The position numbers and the translations under genes are program-made. This document shows positions 1 to 8,218 of a DNA stretch of 28,610 nucleotides, one piece after another. The notes beneath the pieces were generated by a model that made no database searches, was not told where the DNA came from, and saw only the letters and a program-made list of their open reading frames with translations. Source of the stretch: an uncultured Coprococcus sp. (GTDB lineage: Bacteria; Bacillota_A; Clostridia; Lachnospirales; Lachnospiraceae). The stretch is from contig CAAGAB010000232.1 of assembly GCA_900767685.1 (NCBI GenBank), positions 1 to 28,610 of the forward strand, read 5' to 3'. Within the stretch, counting starts at the first letter, position 1; every line of letters starts with the position of its first letter.

Positions 1-64
1 GTGTTTTGAAAAATTACTTTATAATATATTCCATTTTTCGCCTACATGAACTATACAACGCAAA

Positions 65-247
65 TGTATATTATGCAAGTGATTTTTCAAAATATTCATT
101 CAGTCAACGTATAATATGCATGTGATTTATGCATGGACACATAGCCAAATGACAGCAAAAACGTTGATAAACCGTATATTTTTAACGAATATACAAATAT
201 TCAAAAAAACCATTGCATAATATACAATCAAAATGTATAATTATAAA
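65..247 (+). promoter_or_regulatory. argC promoter with repeated ArgR-box-like palindromes
   Basis: A good sigma-A-type promoter is visible: TTGCAT at 213-218, a 17-base spacer, and TATAAT at 236-241. Four related short palindromes of the form TGNATA-W-TATNCA lie around it, at 65-77, 108-120 (first base C), 214-226 and 234-247 (looser). The last two overlap the -35 spacer and the -10, so a protein bound there would block RNA polymerase. ArgR is the usual repressor of argC operons and binds short TGNAT-type palindromes, so ArgR control is inferred; no argR gene is in the window. The remaining leader, about 248-557, holds no gene I can support and no recognisable riboswitch or T-box. Confidence 0.6.
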
Positions 248-557
248 AGTTTTTGTATGAGGACCAACATATCGACTGATGGGTAAATGGAATATCCAGA
301 GATTGAGCGGGTAGAATTAGATTGTCAGGTATCAAGTCTATCATTACCTATAATATATATGCTGATTAGATGTATGTTGACGAGGCTGACTAAGTGGGTA
401 TACAATCAAACAGGATATGCCTTAAGACCAATTCGTGGAATGGAAATATATATTCTTATAGAAATGTACATTAACATGGTATATCCGTGTCGTTTTATAG
501 AAAAAAATGAAGAATGAAAAATGATATATAAATTTTTACATATATATGGAGGCAGTT

Positions 558-1598
558 ATGATTAAGGTAGGAATTATCGGATCAACAGGATACGCAGGAC
601 AGGAGATAGTAAGAATCCTTCTTGGACATAAGGAGGCGGAGATTGTATGGTACGGTTCAAGAAGCTTTATCGATCAGAAATATTATCAGGTATACGGCAA
701 TATGTTCCAGATCGTGGATGCGAAGTGTATGGATGACAACATGGAGGAGCTTGCATCGAAAGTAGACGTCATATTTACAGCTACACCACAGGGACTTTGC
801 GGATCACTGGTGAATGAGGAGATTCTGTCAAAGGTGAAGATCATAGATCTCAGTGCGGATTTCAGAATAAAGGATGTCGCTACTTATGAGAAGTGGTACA
901 AGATAGAGCACAAGAGCCCACAGTTTATTGACGAGGCTGTGTATGGTCTCTGTGAGATCAACAGGGAGGATATAAAGAAGTGCAGACTTCTTGCAAATCC
1001 TGGATGCTATACAACATGCTCCATCCTTTCACTCTACCCACTGGTTAAGGAAGGCCTGGTTGACGCCAACTCCATCATTGTTGACGCTAAGTCTGGAACA
1101 TCAGGTGCCGGAAGAGGCGCGAAGATCGCCAATCTCTACTGTGAGGTCAATGAAAGCATAAAGGCTTATGGAGTTACGACACACAGACATACGCCTGAGA
1201 TAGAGGAGCAGCTTGGATATGCAAATGGCAGTCCGATAGTTATCAACTTCACGCCACACCTTGTTCCTATGAACAGAGGAATACTTGTGACAGCATATGC
1301 CAACCTCAAGGAGAAGGTTGATTACGATACAGTGAGAGCCGCATACGATAAGTACTATGCAAATGAGAGATTTATCAGGGTTCTCGACAAGGATGTATGT
1401 CCTGAGACCAGATGGGTTGAGGGCAGCAACTATGTGGATGTCAACTTCAAGATAGATGAGAGAACAAACAGAGTCATCGCCATGGGCGCACTTGACAATC
1501 TTGTAAAGGGGGCTGCAGGTCAGGCGGTACAGAACATGAATATCATGTTTGGATTTGACGAGGCAGAAGGACTTCGTATGGCTCCTGTATTCCCATAA
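558..1598 (+). CDS. argC: N-acetyl-gamma-glutamyl-phosphate reductase ArgC
   Basis: Cytoplasmic NADPH-dependent enzyme that reduces N-acetylglutamyl-phosphate to the semialdehyde, the third step of arginine biosynthesis. The N-terminus carries the nucleotide-binding loop GSTGYAG (residues 8-14). The catalytic cysteine is in NPGCYTT (Cys150), and the conserved HRHTPEIEEQL segment follows. The length, 346 residues, is normal. An in-frame ATG at 546 exists, but the ribosome binding site GGAGG (548-552) lies inside that extension and sits five bases before the ATG at 558, so 558 is the start. It is first in an argC-argJ-argB series; the 96-base gap to argJ shows no terminator, so cotranscription is likely. 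Confidence 0.96.
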   Translation: MIKVGIIGSTGYAGQEIVRILLGHKEAEIVWYGSRSFIDQKYYQVYGNMFQIVDAKCMDDNMEELASKVDVIFTATPQGLCGSLVNEEILSKVKIIDLSADFRIKDVATYEKWYKIEHKSPQFIDEAVYGLCEINREDIKKCRLLANPGCYTTCSILSLYPLVKEGLVDANSIIVDAKSGTSGAGRGAKIANLYCEVNESIKAYGVTTHRHTPEIEEQLGYANGSPIVINFTPHLVPMNRGILVTAYANLKEKVDYDTVRAAYDKYYANERFIRVLDKDVCPETRWVEGSNYVDVNFKIDERTNRVIAMGALDNLVKGAAGQAVQNMNIMFGFDEAEGLRMAPVFP

Positions 1599-1694
1599 AA
1601 ACGAATAGTAGCTCATATATGAATATGCAAGAATTGTTTAGATATCTGATCAAGAAGATATACTTGAATATACACTTGGAAATAAGGTGGTAGG

Positions 1695-2921
1695 ATGAAG
1701 ATAATTCCGGGAGGCGTGACAGCCCCTGCGGGCTTTAGGGCAGCAGGACTACATGTTGGAATAAGAAGAAATAAATTAAAAAAAGACATGGCGCTTCTGG
1801 TGAGTGATGTTCCGGCTCATGTGGCAGGAGCATTTACACAGAACATGGTTCAGGCAGCACCGGTCATATACGACAGGCGGCTTTGCCAGAATGTGGGAAT
1901 GTGTCAGGCACTGGTGGTAAACAGTGGTGTGGCAAATACCTGTACCGGCGAGCAGGGAATCCATGATGCTGAGGCCATGGCGGCGCATGTGGGTAAGAGC
2001 CTTGGCATAGATTCGGCTATGGTTGCGGTGGCTTCCACCGGAGTCATAGGAATGCGACTTCCTATGGATGTCATACAGAGAGGCATAGATATGCTGGTGC
2101 CGGAACTCTCATACTCGATAGATGCCGGAGTTGATGCGGCTGAGGCGATAAAGACGACGGATATCTATAAGAAAGAGATAGCCGTAACTTTAGAGATCAA
2201 AGGGCAGCAGGTCACCATCGGAGGCATGTGCAAGGGATCCGGAATGATCAATCCAAACCTCGGAACCGTACTCAGTTTCATCACGACAGATCTGAATATC
2301 AGCTCAGAGCTGCTTGACAAGGTGCTGAAGTCAGATGTGGTCGATACATACAATATGGTGTCTGTGGATGGAGACATGTCTACAAATGACACTGTAATGA
2401 TATTTGCAAATGGTATGGCGGGCAACGAGGAACTACTTGAGACCGATGACGATTTTCCGGCTTTTGTCGAGGCTATAAGATATATCAACAGAGCATTTGT
2501 CAGAGCGATAGCATCAGACGGCGAGGGCGCAACCAAGATGTTTCAGGTGGACGTGTCGGGTATGCCTGATAAGGATACGGCAAGGCATCTGGCAAAGGCG
2601 ATAGTCGCCTCGAATCTTGTAAAGTGTGCCATGTATGGTGCTGATGCCAACTGGGGCAGGATAGTCTGCGCCATGGGGCAGAGCGGAGTGAAGTTTGATC
2701 CGTATAGGGTAGATATAGAGATATCCAGTGTGGCAGGACATCTGGAGATCGTAAAGCATGGAGTGACGACGGATTATGATGAGAAAGAAGCCAGTCACAT
2801 ACTCTCGGAGAAACAGATAAAGCTCAAGGCACATATGAATATGGGTGATGAGACTGCCACAGCATGGGGCTGCGATCTCACATATGATTATATCAAGATA
2901 AATGCGGATTACAGAAAATAA
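1695..2921 (+). CDS. argJ: Glutamate N-acetyltransferase / ornithine acetyltransferase ArgJ
   Basis: Recycles the acetyl group from N-acetylornithine to glutamate, and in bifunctional forms also makes N-acetylglutamate from acetyl-CoA; it acts in the cytosol in the cyclic arginine pathway. It opens with GGVTAPAGFRAAG, typical of the family, and has the KGSGMINPN segment just before the self-cleavage site. The nucleophilic Thr is Thr191, in the sequence G-T-V-L, where many family members have A-T-M-L. The precursor of 408 residues should split into alpha and beta chains at Gly190-Thr191. The start is supported by AAGGTGG at 1684-1690. Whether the enzyme is mono- or bifunctional cannot be told from the sequence by eye. 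Confidence 0.95.
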   Translation: MKIIPGGVTAPAGFRAAGLHVGIRRNKLKKDMALLVSDVPAHVAGAFTQNMVQAAPVIYDRRLCQNVGMCQALVVNSGVANTCTGEQGIHDAEAMAAHVGKSLGIDSAMVAVASTGVIGMRLPMDVIQRGIDMLVPELSYSIDAGVDAAEAIKTTDIYKKEIAVTLEIKGQQVTIGGMCKGSGMINPNLGTVLSFITTDLNISSELLDKVLKSDVVDTYNMVSVDGDMSTNDTVMIFANGMAGNEELLETDDDFPAFVEAIRYINRAFVRAIASDGEGATKMFQVDVSGMPDKDTARHLAKAIVASNLVKCAMYGADANWGRIVCAMGQSGVKFDPYRVDIEISSVAGHLEIVKHGVTTDYDEKEASHILSEKQIKLKAHMNMGDETATAWGCDLTYDYIKINADYRK

Positions 2922-2987
2922 GTTGCGTGGTGGTGATGAAAGTACATTGCAAATATACAGCTACATCATAGAATATAATTTATAGAA

Positions 2988-3005
2988 TATTGACTATAGT
3001 CAATA
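2988..3005. repeat. Perfect 18-bp palindrome between argJ and argB
   Basis: TATTGACTATAGTCAATA is an exact inverted repeat without a central spacer, in the 228-base gap between argJ and argB. It has the size and symmetry of a dimeric repressor operator. It is too AT-rich and lacks the T-tract needed for a terminator. Its binding protein is unknown. Confidence 0.6.
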
Positions 3006-3057
3006 ATATGGATGAGGCTGAACGAGAACGATAAATAAATCAATAATCATGAAATCC

Positions 3058-3121
3058 AAAAGATATATTTGAGGACAAAAAACATTTAGAGACAAAAGAT
3101 ATATTTGGAGACAAAAGATAT
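3058..3121. repeat. 19-bp tandem repeat ahead of argB
   Basis: Degenerate tandem units end-to-end: 3058-3076, 3077-3093 (17 bases, diverged), 3094-3112, and a partial unit from 3113. The first and third differ at only two of 19 positions (core AAAAGATATATTT, then GAGGAC or GGAGAC). The array ends about 29 bases before the argB start codon, in the leader. Confidence 0.7.
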
Positions 3122-3149
3122 AAAACATAGAAGAAAGAAGGACAGAGAA

Positions 3150-4040
3150 ATGGTTATAGGTGATTACACAGTAGATCAGGTAATTGAGAAGGCACAGACA
3201 CTGATAGAGGCTATGCCGTATATCAAGAAATTCCAGGGCAAGACAGTGGTTGTAAAGTACGGCGGAAGCGCTATGCTTGATGAGAACCTCAAGTACAATG
3301 TCATAAAGGACGTTGCCATGCTGAAGCTTGTCGGCATGAAGCCGGTCATCGTACACGGCGGCGGCAAGGAGATCAGCAAATGGGTAGAGAAGGTTGGCAA
3401 GGAGGCGGAATTTATCAATGGTCTCCGTGTGACAGATGCAGAGACTATGGAGATCGCAGAGATGGTTCTTGGAAAGGTCAACAAGAGCCTTGTAAGTCTC
3501 ATGCAGAAGATCGGCCTTAAGGCAGTCGGAATCAGCGGCAAGGATGGCGGTATGTTCACCGTCAAGAAGAAGTTCCCTGGTGGCAAGGATATAGGTTATG
3601 TGGGAGAGATAACAAAGGTTGATACATCACTGCTCACATCTCTCATCGAGGACGATTTCATTCCTGTTATTGCACCTATAGGCGTGGATGAGAATTATGA
3701 GGATTACAACATCAATGCGGACGACGCTGCATGTGCAGTTGCCACAGCTCTTGAGGCGGAGAAGCTTGTATTCCTGACAGATATAGAAGGTGTATTCATA
3801 GATCCAACAGACAAGTCAACACTTATCTCCGAGATGGATATACATGAGGCAAAGGAGATCATTGAGAAGGGTGTTGTAGGCGGAGGTATGCTGCCAAAGC
3901 TTAACAACTGTATCTCAGCTATGGAGAATGGAGTTTCAAGAGTCCATATCCTTGATGGACGCCTCCAGCACTGTCTGCTTCTTGAGTTCTTCACCCAGAA
4001 AGGTATTGGAACAGCTATTCTTAAAGAGCCATTGTTTTAA
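3150..4040 (+). CDS. argB: Acetylglutamate kinase ArgB
   Basis: Phosphorylates N-acetylglutamate with ATP, the second step of arginine synthesis. Amino-acid-kinase fold signatures are present: KYGGSAM near the N-terminus (phosphate binding), [13 protein letters not shown], and [20 protein letters not shown] followed by FLTDIEGV. The N-terminal helix before KYGG resembles that of hexameric, arginine-feedback-inhibited enzymes, so inhibition by arginine is likely (inference). An in-frame ATG exists at 3105, but GAAGGA at 3137-3142 places the ribosome at the ATG at 3150, giving 296 residues, the usual size. The gene is followed by a strong terminator. argD, argF and argG are not in the window. 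Confidence 0.96.
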   Translation: MVIGDYTVDQVIEKAQTLIEAMPYIKKFQGKTVVVKYGGSAMLDENLKYNVIKDVAMLKLVGMKPVIVHGGGKEISKWVEKVGKEAEFINGLRVTDAETMEIAEMVLGKVNKSLVSLMQKIGLKAVGISGKDGGMFTVKKKFPGGKDIGYVGEITKVDTSLLTSLIEDDFIPVIAPIGVDENYEDYNINADDAACAVATALEAEKLVFLTDIEGVFIDPTDKSTLISEMDIHEAKEIIEKGVVGGGMLPKLNNCISAMENGVSRVHILDGRLQHCLLLEFFTQKGIGTAILKEPLF

Positions 4041-4093
4041 AGCAAGAAACAGCACATGGTCATTGCGCCGACAGGCGATATGACTAAATATTT

Positions 4094-4138
4094 AAAGAAG
4101 CCAGACTGTGCAGGTCGTCGTACAGTCTGGCTTCTTTT
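4094..4138 (+). terminator. Rho-independent terminator after argB
   Basis: A 16-bp stem (4094-4109 with 4122-4137) around a 12-base loop; the right arm runs into a TTTT tract. It closes the arg transcription unit. The rest of the gap to 4390 is AT-rich; I see a TATAAT at 4302-4307 but no well-spaced -35. Confidence 0.9.
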
Positions 4139-4390
4139 GACATTAAAGATAGTATAGCGTATTTAAATTGTGAAGAATGACATACATTGGGACTGCTCAA
4201 GCATCCTTGATATAAATTTTGTTACATTTGTCTTGTTGTAAAAAGTATCAATGAACATAGAATAAAAAGGGACTTTTGTGAAAAAAGTAACAAAAATGAA
4301 ATATAATAGAAATATATTGTTGTAAAATATAAAATGATTAGATACAATGAAGCTGTGTAATTCCGTGCGGACACAGGAGGTGTCGGCACA

Positions 4391-5044
4391 TTGAAAATAA
4401 CAGTAACAAATTTTAATAAAAAGCTAAAAAGATACATATTTTTTATAGTGATATGTTTTGTATGCATGTTGGCAGGCGGCTGCGGCGGTGAGACCATAGT
4501 GGTGTCTGAGCCGTCAGAAAGTGTGAAAGACGAGAAAAACGCAGCATCTGAAAACGTGCCGTCGGAGGAGAAGACTGAATCAGTCACTAGTGCAGATAAG
4601 ATTATTGTGTATGTGTGCGGAGCAGTCGAGAATCCGGATGTGTATGAGCTGGATCCTGGGGCGAGGATAAATGATGCCCTTGAGGCTGCAGGCGGATTCT
4701 CAGGGGATGCAGATATGAATATGATCAATCTGGCAGAGCCTGTGTCCGATGGACAGAGGGTTTATTTTCCGGTTCAGGGGGAAGATATGACCGGCGATAG
4801 TCAGGATATGAACGCTGCATTGGAAACTGATATTTATGGGGATGATACATCTCTTGTAAATATCAATAAGGCTGGAGTCAGTGAACTCACACAGCTTCCG
4901 GGAATCGGAGAAACCAGAGCTGGTCAGATAGTTGAGTACAGAGAGACTCATGGCAAATTCTCTTCAAAGGAAGATCTGAAGAATGTCAGCGGCATAGGAG
5001 ACAGCACATACGAAAAATTGGAGTCACATATAATAGTAGATTAG
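4391..5044 (+). CDS. comEA: ComEA-like DNA-binding competence lipoprotein (SLBB + helix-hairpin-helix)
   Basis: Likely surface DNA receptor for transformation, handing DNA to the ComEC channel. A basic N-terminus and hydrophobic stretch end in a lipobox-like AGGC (Cys31), so it is probably lipid-anchored. A low-complexity Ser/Glu linker follows, then an SLBB domain (about 71-128, starting IIVYVCGAVENP) and a paired helix-hairpin-helix (about 155-215) with GIG loops at 171-173 and 201-203. The start codon is TTG, supported by AGGAGG at 4375-4380, ten bases upstream. comEC lies 3 kb downstream with a two-component system between. The family is clear; the lipoprotein form rests on one motif. Confidence 0.88.
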   Translation: MKITVTNFNKKLKRYIFFIVICFVCMLAGGCGGETIVVSEPSESVKDEKNAASENVPSEEKTESVTSADKIIVYVCGAVENPDVYELDPGARINDALEAAGGFSGDADMNMINLAEPVSDGQRVYFPVQGEDMTGDSQDMNAALETDIYGDDTSLVNINKAGVSELTQLPGIGETRAGQIVEYRETHGKFSSKEDLKNVSGIGDSTYEKLESHIIVD

Positions 5045-5086
5045 AAGATCCGGGAGAGAGGATTTAATAATAGAAAGGAAGTTACA

Positions 5087-5773
5087 ATGAAAAAGGTCCT
5101 TGTTGTAGATGATGAGAAATTGATAGTTAAGGGTTTGAAGTTCAGCCTTGAACAGGATGATATGGAAGTTGATACAGCTTACGATGGCGGAGAGGCTGTA
5201 GAAAAGATAAAGAATAACGATTATGATATAGTGCTTCTGGATATTATGATACCTGTATATACAGGCATAGAGGTATGTCAGATGGTTCGGGAATTTTCGA
5301 ATGTACCTATAATTATGCTTACGGCAAAGGGCGAAGATATGGACAAGATAATGGGGCTTGAATATGGTGCGGATGACTATATAACAAAACCATTCAACAT
5401 ACTTGAGGTCAAGGCACGTATAAAAGCTATTCTCAGGAGAAGCGGCAAGAAGGCAGCACCGGTGAAACAGTCAAATGTCATGGAGATAAATGGCATGAAG
5501 GTCGAGCTCGATAGCCGCCGTGTGTTTGTCGGTGGCAAAGAATTGAATCTCACAGCGAAAGAATTTGACTTGCTTGAGCTTCTGATGGCACATCCAAATA
5601 AAGTATATTCAAGAAATGAGCTTCTCAGCACTATATGGGGAGATTCGTATCCGGGAGATGCCAGAACCGTTGATGTTCATGTTAGAAGACTCAGGGAGAA
5701 GATAGAGGCAAACCCTGGTGAGCCTGTATATATTCATACAAAATGGGGAGTAGGATATTTCTTCAAGGGATGA
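5087..5773 (+). CDS. OmpR/PhoB-family response regulator
   Basis: DNA-binding output protein of a two-component system. The receiver domain (about 1-118) has the acidic pair Asp8/Asp9, phosphoacceptor Asp52 (LLDIMIP), Thr79 and Lys101 (KPF). A winged-helix DNA-binding domain follows, ending RTVDVHVRRLREKIE and YIHTKWGVGYFFKG. At 228 residues it is a standard full-length member. The kinase gene starts one base after its stop codon, so the pair is translationally linked. The signal and regulon cannot be read from the sequence; there are no phosphate genes nearby, so a PhoB label would be unjustified. Confidence 0.95.
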   Translation: MKKVLVVDDEKLIVKGLKFSLEQDDMEVDTAYDGGEAVEKIKNNDYDIVLLDIMIPVYTGIEVCQMVREFSNVPIIMLTAKGEDMDKIMGLEYGADDYITKPFNILEVKARIKAILRRSGKKAAPVKQSNVMEINGMKVELDSRRVFVGGKELNLTAKEFDLLELLMAHPNKVYSRNELLSTIWGDSYPGDARTVDVHVRRLREKIEANPGEPVYIHTKWGVGYFFKG

Positions 5774-5774
5774 T

Positions 5775-7199
5775 ATGAAAAAAAATAAAGATACAGTTGG
5801 TTTGAAAATTAAGTTGAGTCAGAGAATTATCATTTCACTTTTGGTTGCGGTGAGTATTGCTGTGTTATCGTATGTGGGGCTTGAAGCGGTCATAAGGGCT
5901 GTTGATTCAAGAAACAGACAAGAATTCGACAAGCATGTTGATGAGTGCGCAGATTATGCAGTGTATGCAGTCAACAGCTGCAATGCGGATGGTGATATTG
6001 GAAAAGCCATGGGAGAGATAGCAACCATGGCTTATTCGTTATCGGGGAGAATCCTTGTAGTTGACACAGAATATAAGGTAGTTATTGATTCATATGGTAA
6101 AGATGTAGGCAAGTATATGACGTCACCATCAATCTTTGATGTTATGCTGGGAAAACAATCAGAGATTACAGAGAGTGATGACTCTGTCTACAGAAAGATA
6201 ATGCCTGTTATAAACAGTGAGGGTTATACAGATGCGGTGGCGGTCATAGCGGTTAAATGTGATGAACTTAGAAATTACCATGATTCACTTGGACGCAATG
6301 CCATGTATCTGTTTGCTCTGGCTGTTGTATTGGGCGTTGTTGCGGCGTATTTTATTGCAAAATTGTCAGTCAGGGATGTCAACAGAACACGTGGCGTCAT
6401 CGAAGGAATGAAGGGTGGAAGTCTGGAACAGATGGAGACGTCTGGGATGTTTGTAGAGATGAGTGCGTTGACGAATGATATCAATGACATATTTAACAAG
6501 TCACAGCTCCTTGAAGAGTCAAGACAGGAATTTGTTTCAAATGTCTCGCATGAGTTAAAGACACCTATAACATCTATGAAGGTACTGTCGGAGTCGCTTC
6601 TCACTCAGAACGATGTACCAGCGGAAATGTACAGAGAGTTCATGGTGGACATTGTTCAGGAGATAGACCGAGAAGCAGAGATCATAAGTGATCTGCTCAC
6701 TCTTGTAAAGACGGATAAAGGTCCTGATAGTCTGAATAAAGAGTCTGTGGATATGGATGAATTTATGGAGCTGATATTAAAGAGACTCAAACCTATTGCA
6801 GACAAGAGAAGTATTACTCTCTCATATGAGAGTTTTGGAGACATACAGGCAAGTATAGATAAGGTGAAGTTTACATTGGCTATCTCCAATCTTATAGAGA
6901 ATGGAATAAAATACAATGTCGATGGTGGATGGATAAAAGTATCACTAAATTCGGATCACAAGAACTTTTATATCAAGGTAGCAGATTCCGGAGTGGGTAT
7001 ACCTGAGGATTGTATAGGACACATATTTGAGCGTTTCTATAGGGTAGATAAGGCTAGAAGTCGTGATACTGGCGGAACGGGTCTTGGACTGGCGATAACA
7101 AAGAATATAATTATTCTTCACAAGGGAACAATAAATGTATACAGTGAACCGGGAAAGGGAACGACGTTTACAGTAAGGGTACCTCTCGGCGAGCAATAA
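5775..7199 (+). CDS. PhoR-like membrane sensor histidine kinase
   Basis: Partner kinase of the preceding regulator. It has TM1 at about residues 17-37, an extracytoplasmic sensor region of about 135 residues, TM2 at about 175-197, and then a HAMP-like linker. The HisKA domain has VSHELKTPITSM with phosphoacceptor His259, and the HATPase domain has NLIENGIKYN (N box), DSGVGIP (G1), FERFYRVDKARS (F box) and GGTGLGLAI (G2). All catalytic boxes are intact over 474 residues. The extracytoplasmic part may be a PAS-like fold (inference). The gene is followed ten bases later by the GerMN lipoprotein, a plausible accessory to signal sensing. Confidence 0.94.
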   Translation: MKKNKDTVGLKIKLSQRIIISLLVAVSIAVLSYVGLEAVIRAVDSRNRQEFDKHVDECADYAVYAVNSCNADGDIGKAMGEIATMAYSLSGRILVVDTEYKVVIDSYGKDVGKYMTSPSIFDVMLGKQSEITESDDSVYRKIMPVINSEGYTDAVAVIAVKCDELRNYHDSLGRNAMYLFALAVVLGVVAAYFIAKLSVRDVNRTRGVIEGMKGGSLEQMETSGMFVEMSALTNDINDIFNKSQLLEESRQEFVSNVSHELKTPITSMKVLSESLLTQNDVPAEMYREFMVDIVQEIDREAEIISDLLTLVKTDKGPDSLNKESVDMDEFMELILKRLKPIADKRSITLSYESFGDIQASIDKVKFTLAISNLIENGIKYNVDGGWIKVSLNSDHKNFYIKVADSGVGIPEDCIGHIFERFYRVDKARSRDTGGTGLGLAITKNIIILHKGTINVYSEPGKGTTFTVRVPLGEQ

Positions 7200-7208
7200 G
7201 GACATGAT

Positions 7209-8138
7209 ATGAAGAAGATATTAAAAAGAATAGTGATGGCAATGGTGATCATCTCACTTCTGGCAGTTGTATGGGGGTGCAGGTCTGATGGAGCATCAAA
7301 GAAAAAGGTAAAAGAGAATGATACTGCCAGTGATTTCTATATATACTATATCAATGATGAATGGAAAGATATATCCAGAAAAAGAATAGATATTGATCAG
7401 ATGGCAGCTGATGAAAATAAAGTTGATTTTGCCATGAACGCATTGCTTGAGGGCAGTGATACTGCTGACCTTAGTGCACCCGTACCCAATGGCATGGTGT
7501 ATCAGAGGTATATATATGATGGATTTGGTACAGTTAATCTCATATTCAATGCTGACATGGAGAATGTAGATACATACTCTGTGGTGTTGAGCAAAATGGC
7601 ATTTGTCAAAACTTTGAGCCAGATAGATTCAGTACAGACGATAGTATATGAGGTTGTTGATTCAGTCAATGAGAAGAACATAATAACGGAAGAACTCACA
7701 ACCGAGTCATTTGCTGATATGGATAATATTATGGACTCAGAGAAAGAGATTCGTATCTATATGCCTGATACTTCTGGAAAATCTCTTGTTGAGAAATCCT
7801 TGATATTGGATTATTCTGCCAAAGAGGGGTTGCCGGAACAGGTGATGCAGGGACTTTGCAATGCGTACGATGGAACTACCACACCATTCAATGAAAGAAC
7901 GGTTGTAAAGAGTATAAAGCTTGACAATGGTCTGTGCACAGTGACGTTTAATGATGAGTTTGTTAAAGGAAAAGATGGCATAGATGACAATGTTATCGTG
8001 TATTCTATAGTAGATTCTTTGCTGGAGCTGAATGATATACACAAGGTACAGATTATATCTGATAACACTGGTAACAGACTGAATGCGATCGATCTAGAAA
8101 GACAGTTCACCGGAGATTATTCATATGTGACAAGATAG
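7209..8138 (+). CDS. Lipoprotein with two GerMN domains
   Basis: Secreted, probably membrane-anchored protein of 309 residues. A basic N-terminus and hydrophobic segment end in VVWGC (Cys24), a slightly atypical lipobox. Two repeats of the GerMN type follow, at about 45-140 and 180-300, each containing the hydrophobic 'vntvy(s)iV.SL' kind of helix (VYSIVDSLLELNDI in the second). GerMN domains occur in the spore germination protein GerM and in LpqB-like lipoproteins paired with two-component systems, which fits its place directly behind a kinase. Its role could be modulation of the kinase or a cell-wall or spore function; the sequence does not decide. Confidence 0.8.
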   Translation: MKKILKRIVMAMVIISLLAVVWGCRSDGASKKKVKENDTASDFYIYYINDEWKDISRKRIDIDQMAADENKVDFAMNALLEGSDTADLSAPVPNGMVYQRYIYDGFGTVNLIFNADMENVDTYSVVLSKMAFVKTLSQIDSVQTIVYEVVDSVNEKNIITEELTTESFADMDNIMDSEKEIRIYMPDTSGKSLVEKSLILDYSAKEGLPEQVMQGLCNAYDGTTTPFNERTVVKSIKLDNGLCTVTFNDEFVKGKDGIDDNVIVYSIVDSLLELNDIHKVQIISDNTGNRLNAIDLERQFTGDYSYVTR

Positions 8139-8218
8139 AAACATGCATGATATGAATTACATGAATTGTATTCAATGCACATGCTAGATACAAGAATACA
8201 GTAAGGGGGATAAACAAG

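Noticed and set aside
287..517. 76-residue open frame in the argC leader
   Set aside because: No ribosome site before its ATG, low-complexity composition, and no resemblance to a known family; more likely an untranslated leader.
248..557. T-box or riboswitch in the argC leader
   Set aside because: No T-box core motif, no terminator/antiterminator pair and no recognisable aptamer seen by eye.
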